A DNA stretch of 64,000 bases from Artocarpus heterophyllus (taxonomy: Eukaryota; Streptophyta; Magnoliopsida; Rosales; Moraceae), in NCBI GenBank assembly GCA_025403435.1, contig CM046327.1:16174218-16238217 (forward strand), given 5' to 3'. Position 1 is the stretch's first letter. Every line of letters starts with the position of its first letter. The notes beneath the pieces were generated by a model. It saw only the letters and a list, made by a program, of their open reading frames with translations, was not told the origin of the DNA and did no database searches. This document shows positions 12,920 to 24,136 of this stretch, piece by piece. The position numbers were made by a program, and so were the translations under genes.

Positions 12920-13373
12920 CGTTTTTTCTATCAGCTCCTGAAGTGTGAAGTTAGTTTCGGATGAATTAAGGTTTTTTTTTTGGTTTTGGTTGGTGGTGTT
13001 TTTGTTGTTGTTGTTTAGGCTGTTTAGCTTTTGTTGCGTCTGGTTTTCAGTCCTCCTTTTTCTTCTCTCCCTCTTTCCTCTCTAACGGAGCTCTTTTAAC
13101 TTCCAAAGTCCCAACTTTATCGTTAAAGCAATGAAGTCCAGAAAACTAACAGTCAGCCTCTCTCTCTCTCTCTCTCCTATTTATCATGATAAAAAATAGA
13201 TAGTTTCGCCATTTGGAAGCCGTCTCTTGCTTTTTGAACTTCTAATTTTAGAAATTTACGTATTAAACTTTTTTTAAGAATATCTTAAACGTAAATTTTT
13301 ATCTATATAAAAACAAGTAAATTTACACAGAAAAAAAGAAAAAGGAAAAGGAAAAAGTAAGTTTAAGGAGGTA
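12920..13373 (-). promoter_or_regulatory. Upstream region of the NRAMP gene with (CT)n tract
   Basis: Directly upstream of the NRAMP ATG. It has GT/TTG-rich and pyrimidine-rich runs and a (CT)n tract at about 13158-13176, which reads as (GA)n on the gene strand, followed by a TATA-like GATAAATAGG just upstream. A promoter here is expected from position; no specific element can be proven. Confidence 0.4.
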
Positions 13374-13860
13374 GTGTTTAATACGGTGATTAAAATTATT
13401 AGTTATAATTATTTTTATTATAATATGTGAAAGTTTTATACTGTAAATTTTTTTTTCTTTTTACTATAGCATATAAGAGCTTTATACTATTTATAACTAA
13501 ATTAAGGGTATTAGAACTAATAAGTTAAAACTAAAACATTATAATAATGTGAGAGCTTTATATTGTAACATGTTTTTATTTTATATTAGAGCATATAAAA
13601 ATTTTATAATGTAACAATTGAAATGACGTTTCCAAACACAATTAAAGCGTTTTAGACCGTTTGGAATATAGGTTGAAGCTAAGAGTGTTTGAGAAATGTG
13701 ATTTGAACAAATTTTGTTTAAAAATATTGTAATATGTGAAATCTTTACTATGAAACTTATTTTTTATTAATAATATAGCATATATGAGTTTTACACTATA
13801 ACAATTATATGTTTTAGTTCAAACTGAAATTGTCGAACATATTGTCGGAGTTGAATTAAA
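13374..13860 (-). mobile_element. Cluster of three related MITE units upstream of the NRAMP gene
   Basis: Three pairs of the family's internal repeat occur here in reverse orientation. Pair 1 is near 13423-13445 and 13465-13490. Pair 2 is near 13546-13570 and 13588-13615. Pair 3 is near 13729-13752 and 13775-13803. Each pair contains a form of ATGTGAGAGCTTTATATTGTAA. Ends such as TTTCCAAACAC (13630-13640) and CGTTTGGAATA (13658-13668) fit Tourist-like termini. Individual boundaries and target duplications are not resolved. Confidence 0.55.
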
Positions 13861-15229
13861 TACATTATAACATATAAGAGAAAATATGTGAAAAACCTAG
13901 CCATGATTCTCAAATGGCTGATTTATCGTATTCAATCTATCATTATATTATGTCAACTGTGAATAAACTTGAATCATATTTTTAGGATTTTTTTTTGTTA
14001 CAAAAGAACGACTAAATTTCTAAACTTAGTGGATCAAATACACAGCAAAAATGAAATTTTAGTGGACAATTGAGAAGGTTTTGAGACAACTCTAAACGAG
14101 GCAGCACGAAAGAAGAAAATGACTGGTTAGTTTCGAATCTTATTCTCTTTTTTGAGAGATGGACAACAGTTAGTAAGAATATATTTTAGTGAACCACAAT
14201 AAAAACCAGAGAAATAGAGACAACGAAATGATTCCACTCTTTCACTTGGCCTTTTCTCTATTCATTAAAATATTCATTTATTGAAAAAAAAAAAAGATAA
14301 CGAAATGAAAACTACTAGCACGAGCATATTCAAGTCAACAACGTAGCGAATCATAGAATGACATGTGTAATAAGAAATGATTTTGGTCATTTTGTGAAGG
14401 GGTGTTTCAGTCAATCAAATATATCTACATGTGATGAGGGAATAGAAGACGCGATGTCGCTGGTACGACCAGAGGGACTTGCCATTTTTATTCCACATTT
14501 TTTATTTTTTTATCTTTATTATTAGGTTATTTATTTAAATTATTTAAGAGTTAAGCCATTCTTTAATTTCTACTTTTTGCTTTTTATTTCGCACCAACAT
14601 TGTCCTCTCTCAATGACTTTTACAACAACTATTTTTAAATCAGTGTTCATGAACGAAGGACAGAACCAGATGCTAGCACTTCTTATTTATTTTTCTAATT
14701 CTTAAAAAAAAAAGCAAAAATTGAATGATTTGAACAAAGAAAAATTAGAGAAAAAGAAAGTTAAATTTAAAACTGTTCTATTTGGTACAATTTTTTAACT
14801 ATAAAAATGGCTAAAGATGAAAAAAAAAAAATTTACCCCTAAAATAATTAAATCACGTTTCCTTCAACTGAAGCAAAAATTTCTAATAATTTTCTGCCTT
14901 TTTTCCCTTAAGAAAAAAAGAAACTATAATTCTAATTTTTCAATCAAAATAATAGATGTCGACATTATGAGGTCATAGTTTAGTGACCCACGGCATATTT
15001 TTCTCAAATTTCAAATCTCTACCTCAACAGAGTTTGTCGTCTCTTTTTGCTATTATTGCGTAACAAATGCCAAATTTATAACCAAGACTCTTTTTTCCTT
15101 TATTTACATTTTCTATTTCTTCCCTGACATTTAATTTCACTTAAACCTTTGTCCTAAGTATTTATTTAGCTTTTACCAAAAAAAAAAAAAAGTATTTATT
15201 TAGATACTTTGAGGAAACGAGCCGTATTT
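13861..15229. other. AT-rich intergenic DNA
   Basis: No gene is recognisable. Several A or T homopolymers and short open frames without family resemblance are present. Confidence 0.55.
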
Positions 15230-15610
15230 GTAAGGTTGCTAATCACGAGGCGCTTGCAAGTCTTAAGTGGACCCCATGACCGCATTTTCTGATTTAGAAG
15301 AGACAGAGTGACATGTCCCACTTAGTCCCGTTATATCCAATGTTGAAACGCCAAGTGGTGGATGATAGTTAGGGAGGCTTTTCTAGTGCGACGGAGACAG
15401 AAAGAAGACGTGGAATGGCCGCTCCGGATGTCGCCATGTGTGTGGAGGCAACGAGTGCGTTGTCACTTTTGTCGTGGATGGCTCGTGGTTGCACGGGCTT
15501 CTGTGCTGCCCGTGTGACGACAAAATAACCAACTTCAGAATCCAAGTACGGCAATCTTCTCAAAACCTCCTTTGGCTGTGTAATAACGGTGAAAGGCCAT
15601 GAGCAATACA
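15230..15610. other. GC-richer island with a short open frame
   Basis: This island stands out from its AT-rich surroundings. It contains a plus-strand frame of 37 codons starting ATGGCCGCTCCG at 15415 and ending with TAA at 15526-15528, and an 80-codon frame on the minus strand. I recognise no domain in either. It may be an unannotated short transcript, a gene remnant or chance. Confidence 0.2.
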
Positions 15611-16234
15611 ACCCCTTTGAATTTGATTATTCTTACGCAATCATGAAAGGATTAAAAAGGACCCAGAGTTCATTTCTCGGATTAACGAAACAATTGATCA
15701 AATTAAGTTTATTGAATTAAAATATAACTTTAATTTATAAAAATTTTATAAATATCTTATAATGATATTATTAAAATTATTTATATGTAATTATATAATA
15801 TAATATGTAATATTATTAAGATAATTATTATATCATTAAAGATATTTTTAAAATATTTTAAATATTGTGTTAAATTTTAATTTTATAATAATAATTTGAA
15901 AACATAATGTAATTTTTTCTTCATCTCCCCCCCTGGCCCAAAAAAAAAAAAAAAGGAGCCCTAGTATAGTAAAAATGACTAGCGTGGATTGCCAAACAAT
16001 ACAATATCCGAATGTAAAAAAGAAGAAAAAAAGAGAAGAGAAACAGCCAAATAATAATACATTTTTGGCTAAAAATTAATAAATAATGTTATATGTTTTT
16101 AAAATATATAATAAATAATATATCATAAAAAATTAAAATTTATCTCATAAAAAATTAAAAATAAAACCTTAAAATATCTTTACATCTTTCTTCGTTCACT
16201 CTCCTCCTTCGGTGGCATCGATGGTACCCAAAAA

Positions 16235-16600
16235 ATACAATATTTATATATTAATATCGTATTTCCATCTCTCACCCTTCTCTTTCGTTGGCACTGGTGG
16301 TTACCACTAACATTGGCGAAGCCACCATCGGTCAAGAAATATTAAATTAACATGTAGATATTGTATTTTTATATAAATATAAAAATTTACCGGTGACTTC
16401 CCTAGACCTTGAAAATACTGTATTAACATATAAATATTGTTTTTCTATGTAAATACAAAACATTACTGTTGGCTTCGTCGGACTTCACCGGCACCATCGA
16501 CGTCACCAGTGACCAAGAAATACCCTATTTCTCAATTAATATTGTATTTTTTTTGTAAATATAAAAATTCATCGGCACGTTGATGGCGACAATATTTACC
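16235..16600. repeat. Degenerate tandem repeat, about four units
   Basis: The phrase ATATTGTATTTTT, or a near variant, recurs near 16255, 16357, 16435 and 16543, each time preceded by an ATTAAC/ATTAAT motif and followed in three units by TAAATATAAAA and CGGC/CGGT-containing sequence. Spacing is irregular (78-108 bp), so the units have drifted. Confidence 0.5.
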
Positions 16601-16651
16601 AGAACAATGTCAATTTCGTTAAAAAAAATCAGTAGAAACCAACCAAAAAAG

Positions 16652-16703
16652 CGGAGAAAGAACTTTTCTTTGTTGTACGCTGTAAAAAAAAGTTCTTTCT
16701 CCG
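16652..16703. repeat. Perfect 16-bp inverted repeat with 20-bp loop
   Basis: CGGAGAAAGAACTTTT at 16652-16667 is exactly complementary to AAAAGTTCTTTCTCCG at 16688-16703. A transcript in either direction would fold to a 16-bp stem. No known microRNA sequence was recognised. Confidence 0.8.
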
Positions 16704-17265
16704 TTGACGCCTAGCTCCGATTTAGCATGCCTTTGGATCCTTGATTAACCTGAAAGCAAGCAAAGATAGCTCTTTGGAAGGCCCTAGGTGTTAGCTTTGT
16801 ATAGGCGTAAATTTTGTAATGTTTAGTTGTAGGTGGAATATTTTATAACTGAAACCACCAATTTATATATATATATATTATACATATATATATATGCCTA
16901 CACCCAAACTGATCCTACAATCTCTTAAAAACCTATTAATTATGACATGTAGCACTTGGCATCACCTTGTTTAGGATTTTGTAGCCTAAGTTGTGCGCAT
17001 TCCAAGTTTTACGTAAAAACTTTCTAAATGTTGTCAAATTTCTTAAAAGTTTAGGACTTTAATATCTTGAAGACTATTTTGGTTTTTTAAAGGGATTGGA
17101 TAGTGGCATGAAAGAGCTCGTTGTAATCTTTGTCGGCGTATTTCCTTTTACACCAATATTTCTACTTTTGGTGACTCAAAAAATTCTAAAGAATGAACTC
17201 TATTGTGAGATCTAATGACATGCTTTCATGTTTTATTAGTAATAAAATGCTTTCATGTTTGATAT

Positions 17266-19400
17266 TGTAATGCCCTGAAATTAATTTAATGATATTGAAT
17301 GTAAAATGGTGGATTAGTGTGCCATGATAAATATTTTAAACTTAATTTGATCATTTAATGAAAATTTGGGTTTAAAGTTGTTTTGGTTATTTTAATGATT
17401 TCAAATTGTTTTTAATTAATTTAAATGTCATTTTGAATCTTTGGGACACAATAATTTGTAAAATGTCAAATATATTCCGTTTTACAAAACCGTAGGCGGC
17501 ACACAGTTTTCGTATAGTAAAACCGCTCACTATTTTTCTCTATTTATTCTCTCTCCTCTCCCTCTCTTTGACTCACTCGCTCTCTCTCTCCCGTGTGCTC
17601 CTCTCTCACTCTCACTCTATCTCTCCCTCTCTCTCTCAATTTTTCCCAAAATTTTTGAAACAAATCAAGCTCAAGCTTCGGGTTTTGGTGGATTGAAGGC
17701 TCGGGAGCATGATTGACCAACCAAAAATGTGATTTGAAGCTTGGATTTAAGGTTAGTTTTGAAATTTTTAAACTTTTTTCAAATTTTCATGCATTTTTGA
17801 AATCTAAGCTTGAATGAGCTTAGGGAAACCTTGATTTGAGTTAAAGGAACTTACAACAACTAGGATCTAAGCTTTGTTTGAAGAGAAACTGATTTGATTC
17901 AAGATTTTTTATTTTTTCTCATTTTTTTCAAATTTCAGGATTTTTCAAAATCATTGTGTAAATTTTGTTTAAATTGGTTCAAAAGTGTCATATTATGTTT
18001 TTCTATAATCTATTATTGTGTTTCATGTCTGAGAATTGAGAAAAACAAGTTGAAATCAAGATTTGGGTTTTGGGTGCTTGAGATTTCTGAAAATTTTCCA
18101 AATCGACAGGTCGAACTTCGTATTCGGCGGGCCAGATTCATCCGTCTGGCACGTCCGACGGGCCAAACCTAGAAAATGTTCGATCGACCGGACCTGTTTT
18201 TCAGCCGGCCGAACCAAGGAGATCGACAGGTAGACCGAACAAGGGCAGATTTTGTGATTTTCATCCGTTTTTACTGTTTTAAACCCTGATTGAAATCTCA
18301 ACTTTATAAAATAAGCTTAAAGATACAAATGGCACACTAGGACATCATGAGATAGTTTAGCAACGTAGAATATCTTAAATTAGATACTGATAGACCTAGT
18401 TTGATTTAGGGTTGTTTGTGGTTCTGTGGAGCTAACGTATAGCGGACCAGGATTACGGGGTGGGGCACCGGCACGAGTATCGAGGTAGGACTTCTACCCC
18501 TCTTTCTTTAATAACCCAGTTTCAAATGATTTGGCCTTGAAATGGGTTTTTATCAAAATGTTTTAACGGTTGATTGAAAAAGAAATTTTATCGGTTAATT
18601 TTTATAAACCGTGGACTGAAATGAACTTCATAATGGATGTTAATGAAAACGTCTGGTAAATAGACCTTGAATAATAATAGAGATGAATATAAAGGCATGA
18701 AGCCATATCAGAGATCGGGTCGTGTAGCGATCGACCTTGGGGGTTGGTCCCAAAACCAAGTTGGGCCACTACGGTGGTGTTATTCATATGGTTTGCCTAA
18801 GAAAAGAAAATGACGATTTCTCTGGTCGACTAAATAAACTGTTTTAGGTAAGATTGGTTTTATTTAGCCTTATTTAATTAATCCTTTTCTTAAGTAATTC
18901 CTGATTAATGCTATTTTCTTTTAAGATTAAATGTTTCTTAAAATATAGTCCTATTGAGCCTTTCGTTCACGTTTTACTTGTTTTCAAATTGTCCCCCCTC
19001 TAGGTGGATTTTCGCTTAGGTTCAGGGAGTATTCTTCAAACAGGACTTAGGAGCAGTAGAAGGACCTAGTAGGTTGTTTAAATTATAATATCAAGGCATG
19101 TAACATTTAACTTTTTCCTTACTTGGAATGTGGCTGTATTACTATATTGTCAGTTCTATGTGTGTGCACAAGTTGTGAGTCAGTGGGACCTATACTCGTA
19201 TCTTTTATTACTTTATTATTTACTTAATGTTTACCACAATGTTCTTATTTGTTTAATGAATATAAGTGCTTCAAAAAAATTTCCACATTTTCATAATTAA
19301 AATTAAAGATTTAAACCCTTTAAACTCATGTTTTTAATTAAATTTTCATTAATTAACTTAATAATCTACCATTTCACCTCCCGTACAACGGGACGTGACA
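17266..19400 (+). repeat. 5' LTR of the Ty3 element
   Basis: 2135 bp from TGTAATGCCC to GGACGTGACA. It contains a pyrimidine-rich CT tract (about 17545-17640) and a GC-rich motif array at 18104-18232. It is 48 bp shorter than the 3' LTR. Confidence 0.95.
18104..18232 (+). promoter_or_regulatory. Periodic GC-rich motif array in the Ty3 5' LTR
   Basis: Related 9-bp motifs (CGACAGGTC, CGGCGGGCC, CTGGCACGT, CGATCGACC, CAGCCGGCC, CGACAGGTA) start at 18104, 18125, 18146, 18181, 18202 and 18224. Most steps are 21 or 22 bp. An extra CGACGGGCC sits at 18156, half a period after the third. A regulatory role is inference. Confidence 0.5.
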
Positions 19401-19403
19401 GAA

Positions 19404-19415
19404 TGGTATCAGAGC
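19404..19415 (+). other. Primer-binding site of the Ty3 element
   Basis: TGGTATCAGAGC, complementary to the 3' end of plant initiator methionine tRNA, lies three bases after the 5' LTR. Confidence 0.95.
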
Positions 19416-19504
19416 TCAAGGTTATGAACCTTGGGAATTGTGCACACATAAGTATGACAATGAAATACCACTGACAGTCCAATTTTGTTTTCAGAAGTGA
19501 GAGA

Positions 19505-22500
19505 ATGGCACATAGACGTCGTTCGACAGCTGATGCCGAGTTTGGAAACGATGAGGGTATGATGAGGTCTACGTTTACTGCATTCTGGCAGATCGCAACT
19601 AGGGCTAGACCACAGGATTCTGATGCTAATCGTCGGCATACGTATTTTAAAAAATCTTGGCGTGTTTCTATACCGACTTTTGATAGAAATGGGGACCTGC
19701 AATTGACAGAATATTGGCTAGACTCGATCATGAAGCATTTGGATACCCTTGGTGTGCGGGATGAGTATCGTGTGGAATTTGCTACATATAAGTTTGAGGG
19801 TGGCGCTAATACTTGGTGGAAGCAAGGTAAGCGTTTGGAGCGCAATGGTAACATCAATTGGGATAAGTTCGAGGAGCTGTTCTATGACCGGTATTTTTCA
19901 CAAGGGTATAAGGACCAAAAAGCGGCTGAATTCTACAGGTTGTAGTAGGGTGACTTATCCGTTCTTGAGTACAAGGCAAGGTTTAATGAGTTAGCTAGGT
20001 TTGCTCCATCAACAGTGGCATCGGAATGTGAAAAATGTATAAAGTTTCAGGAATGACTCAAGGCTCTTATTCGGTGACATGTGGTTGCTCTATGACTCAG
20101 GAGTTTTAGGGAGCTTGTGTCGTCAGCAATATCGGTGGAAAATGATTATACGCAGTATTATGAGGATTGAGCAAAGACATCAAGAGGGTCATAGAGGAGT
20201 GGTAGGAAGAGCACCAATAGTCGTCCAGCTCCGGGAAAGAACAAGCAAGGTGGCGTGAACAGTGGTAGCAGTAGTTCATCTAGCAGTGGGCGCAGTAATC
20301 CTTACAGCTTTTATTGTCATTATTGCCAGCAGTCAGGACACATTAAGAGGAATTGCCCGATCAGGAGTGCTCGTCTAGGATCTCAGACCGAAGAAGGTGC
20401 CAGTCGTCAACCTCAGCCTCAGACTCTACCTCTGCCTCAGCAATTTTCGCAGTTGTAGTTCCTTCAATTCTTTCCTCAGCAATTGTCATAGCCAGCATAA
20501 GGACAGCAGCCGCAACATTTTCAGCATAACGTCCCTCAGTATCGAGCACCGAGTACAGCTAGTGTACAGTCATCTCTGTCACAGCAGTATCGGTAGAATA
20601 ATCTAGGACCTAGCAATGTTGGTAGAGGAAAAGGAAATACACTAGTTCAGATTCATGCAATGGCAACAGGAGGTTCAGATGCCCAGACCAGTAATGCGGT
20701 TGTTGATGGTACGATCTTAATTTTCCAATCCTTAGCTCATGTTTTATTTGATACATGTGCCACTCATTCTCTCATTTCGAGTTCTTTTGTACATGCCTTG
20801 GGACTAGAGATAGAAGAGTTCAATAAACCCCTAGTTATAGCTTCTCCCTTAGGACAGGTGTGTATGAATTGTATATGTAAAGCTTGTAAAATAATGATTA
20901 GGGATGAGATTTTGAAAAGTAATTTGATTGTACTCCCCATGAGCTCATATGATGTAATCCTAGGGATGGTCTGGTTGTCCAGGTACAATGCAGTCGTAGA
21001 CTGTCAGCTTAGAAAAGTGACCTTAGTGTCTAATAGGGGGACGATGATCACTTACCAGTGTGGCAGTGATCGGTTAATGAGTGAGCATCTCATGAAGTCA
21101 TGTCTTGGAGGGCGAAAGAATCTGGTTTGTCATGCTTTTTCTTACAAGTCTAGAAGGTGAGCCCTATGCTTCGAAAAGAAATGTAGCGATACCGGTGATT
21201 GATGAGTACGATGATGTCTTCCTCGATGAGTTTTCAGGATTACCACTGCATCGGGAGAGTTTAGTATTGAGTTATTTCCGAGTACAACATCGATTTCAGT
21301 AGCACCTTGGCGGATAGCGCCAGCAGAAATGAAAGAATTGAGGAAGCAACTTCAGAAGCTTGCTGATAAGGTGTATTTTCAGAATAGTACGTCACCGTGG
21401 GGAGCACCGGTTTTGTTTGCTAAGAAACATGATGGGACTCTCATGTTGTGTATAGATTATCGGCAGCTGAATCCTGTTACAGTGAAGAATAAGTATCCTT
21501 TGCCTAGGATCGATGAGTTGTTTGATCAGTTGGGAGGTTCGCGGTACTTCTCAAAGATAGATTTGCGCTCGGGGTACCATCAGCTCAGGATAAAGGAGAA
21601 GGATATTCCCAAGACAGCTTTTAGGACCCGGTATGGACATTTTGAGTTTTTTGTGATGCCGTTTGGATTGACGAATGCTCCGACAGCTTTCATGGATTTG
21701 ATGAACAGGATATTCAGGCCTTATCTAGATCAGTTCATGATCGTGTTCATTGATGATATCCTAGTGTATTCTAAGACTTGGGAGGAGCATGAGTAGCATA
21801 TCAGGATCGTGCTTCAGACTCTACGGGAGCACCAGTTATATGCCAAGAAAGAAAAGTGCGAGTTTTGGTTAACAGAGGTTAAGTTTTTAGGTCATGACAT
21901 CTCCGAGCATGGTATTTCTGTGGATTCGTCCAAGATTGAAGCCATAGTGGAATGATAACGACCAAGGAATGTAGCAGAAATTCATAGCTTTTTGGGTCTT
22001 GCAGGTTATTACAGGAATTTTGTAAAAGATTTCTTGAAGATCACAGCGCCGTTGACAAGATTGATCAAGAAAAATGTCAGGTTTGAGTGGGATGAAGAAT
22101 GTGAGCTCGCTTTTCAGGAATTGAAGAATCAATTGACTTCAACCCCAGTATTGGTTATTCCTAACGGTAACTAGCCGTATGAGGTTTATACTGATGTTTC
22201 AGGATATGGACTTGGATTCGTGTTGATGCAGCATGGACGCGTGGTGGCGTATGGATCGAGACATCTACGACCTCACAAGCAAAATTATCCTACTCACGAC
22301 TTCAAGCTTGCGGAGATGATTCACGCGCTAAAGATTTGGAGATGTTATTTGTATGGGGCGACATTTCAGGTTTTCTCCGATCATAAGAGTTTAAGGTATT
22401 TGTTTACCCAGAGGGATCTTAACTTGAGGTAGCGGAGATGGATGGAGTATATGGAGGATTATGATTTTGCGTTGCATTACCATCCTGGGAAAGCTAATGC

Positions 22501-24088
22501 GGTCGCGGATGCGCTTAGCAGAAAGTCTTCAAGGATTCTAGCTTGTTTGGCTCTTAAGGATTGGAACAGGGTTGCAACGGTAAGCGAGTATGGACTACAG
22601 TATTATGCAGACTATGATCGTGTTTCAGTGTACCATATGGAAGCGACCCTAGCTCTTGCTCAGATAGTGAAACAAAATCAGTGGCAGGACCAGCATCTTC
22701 AAGGGATTTGGATGCGTATTCAGAACGGGGAGCAATTTGAAGAATGGAGAGTGCATGCAGATGGATCGTTGTATTTCTGAGAGCGTCTAGTAGTTCCAGC
22801 AATCGCCGAGGTGACGAAAGCCGTTATAGACGAACCTCATAAGTCTTAGTTTGCCATTTATCTAGGAAGCACGAAGATGTATCGTGATTTGAAGAGGCAA
22901 TATTGGTGGAGAGGTGTGAAGAAAGGTGTTTGAGAGTACATGGCCAAGTGTATGACGTGTCTCCAGGTGAAAGTCGAGCATCAGAAGCCAGCATGTCAGC
23001 TTCAGCCGCTTCCTATTCTAGGGTGAAAATGGGAGCATGTGACAATAGATTTTCTCACAGGTTTGCCAAGGACGAAGCAGCGACATGATACAGTTTGGGT
23101 CGTGGTCGACAGGTTAATGAAATCAGTGCATTTCATTCTGCTCAGGTCGACATGTTCGAGAAAAGTTCTCGAGGAGTTGTATCTGTAGAATATAGTAAGA
23201 TTGCATAGAGTTCCTTTCTCCATCACATCCGATCGAGACACCAGGTTTAATGCTAAGTACTAGAGGAGCTTTCAGGAGGCTTTAGGCACAAATTTGAACT
23301 TCAGTAAGGCGTTTCATCCTCAGACCGATGGGCAGTCTGAGCGGGTTATTCAGATTCTCAAGGACATGTTGCGTGCTTGTGCGTTAGACTTCGATGGGAA
23401 TTGGAAGAAATATTTGCATCTGGCAGAATTCGCGTACAACAACAGCTATCAGGCAAGCATTGGTATGGCACCGTTTGAGGCGTTGTATGGGCAGCCGTGT
23501 AGGTCACCGGTGTGTTGGGCAGAGCCAAAAGATAGGGTTATTCTTGGGCCGGATAAGATTCGTGATAGTAAAGAGAAAGTCGCAGTAATTCGAGATCGAT
23601 TGAGGGCAGCCCAGAGTCGACAAAAGAGTTATGCAGATAGGAGACGTCGACCCTTGGAATTTGGGGTAGGGGATTTTGTCCTCTTGAAAGTATCACCTCG
23701 TAAAGGTATTATGCGGTTCGGAGTGAGTGGAAAGCTTGCACCGAGATATGTTAAACCGTTCGAGATCACTCAGTGTGTTGGTGTGGTTGTTTATTGGCTT
23801 GACATTTTGCCCAAACTTTCTGATGTTCATGATGTGTTCCATGTGTCAATGCTTAGGAATTGTCCGCCTGAGCAAAGTAAGGTAGTTTCATTTTGTGATG
23901 TGCAGGTTTGAGAAGATACGACATACAAAGAAGTGCTGGTTTAGATTATCGATCAGAAAGTGATCAGTTTGCGTCGTCATGAGATACCGTTAGTAAAAGT
24001 CGTGTGACAGCATCACGGGGTTGATGAAGCCACTTGGGAACTAGAGTCGAGTATGCAGGAGTTGTATCTGTATCTGTTTTGTTTCTAA
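19505..24088 (+). pseudogene. Ty3 gag-pol, degenerate
   Basis: The frame starts with ATG at 19505 and is followed to a TAA at 24086-24088. Gag opens intact for 146 codons, then meets two adjacent TAG codons (19943-19948). A CCHC zinc knuckle (C-x2-C-x4-H-x4-C) lies near 20312-20355. The protease site at about 20750 reads Asp-Thr-Cys where Asp-Ser/Thr-Gly is expected. Reverse transcriptase is open from 21329 to 21796 with FIDD near 21749. RNase H carries YTD, LAE and SDHKS at 22183-22400. The integrase zinc-binding part (about 22850-22990), catalytic SDRD (about 23228) and the downstream GPY/F-like region follow. The chromodomain-like tail is at about 23930-24085. Two frameshifts near 21150 and 21265 cancel each other. 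Most stops look like single C-to-T changes in Gln, Arg or Trp codons on one strand or the other. Confidence 0.9.
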
Positions 24089-24123
24089 ATTGATTTGTAA
24101 ATTTCGAGGGCAAAATTTCTTTT

Positions 24124-24135
24124 AGGGGTGGAGAG
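24124..24135 (+). other. Polypurine tract of the Ty3 element
   Basis: AGGGGTGGAGAG, nearly all purine, ends one base before the 3' LTR, where plus-strand DNA synthesis is primed. Confidence 0.8.
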
Positions 24136-24136
24136 T

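Larger units (their letters stand above)
15611..17260. other. Intergenic DNA left of the Ty3 element
   Basis: No gene is seen. It includes the degenerate tandem repeat and the perfect hairpin listed separately. A (TA)-rich tract lies at about 16862-16897. Confidence 0.5.

Noticed and set aside
12471..12941. Plus-strand open frame of 156 codons over NRAMP exon 1
   Set aside because: It is the antisense shadow of a GC-rich conserved exon; no domain is recognisable and the minus-strand protein is clearly the real one.
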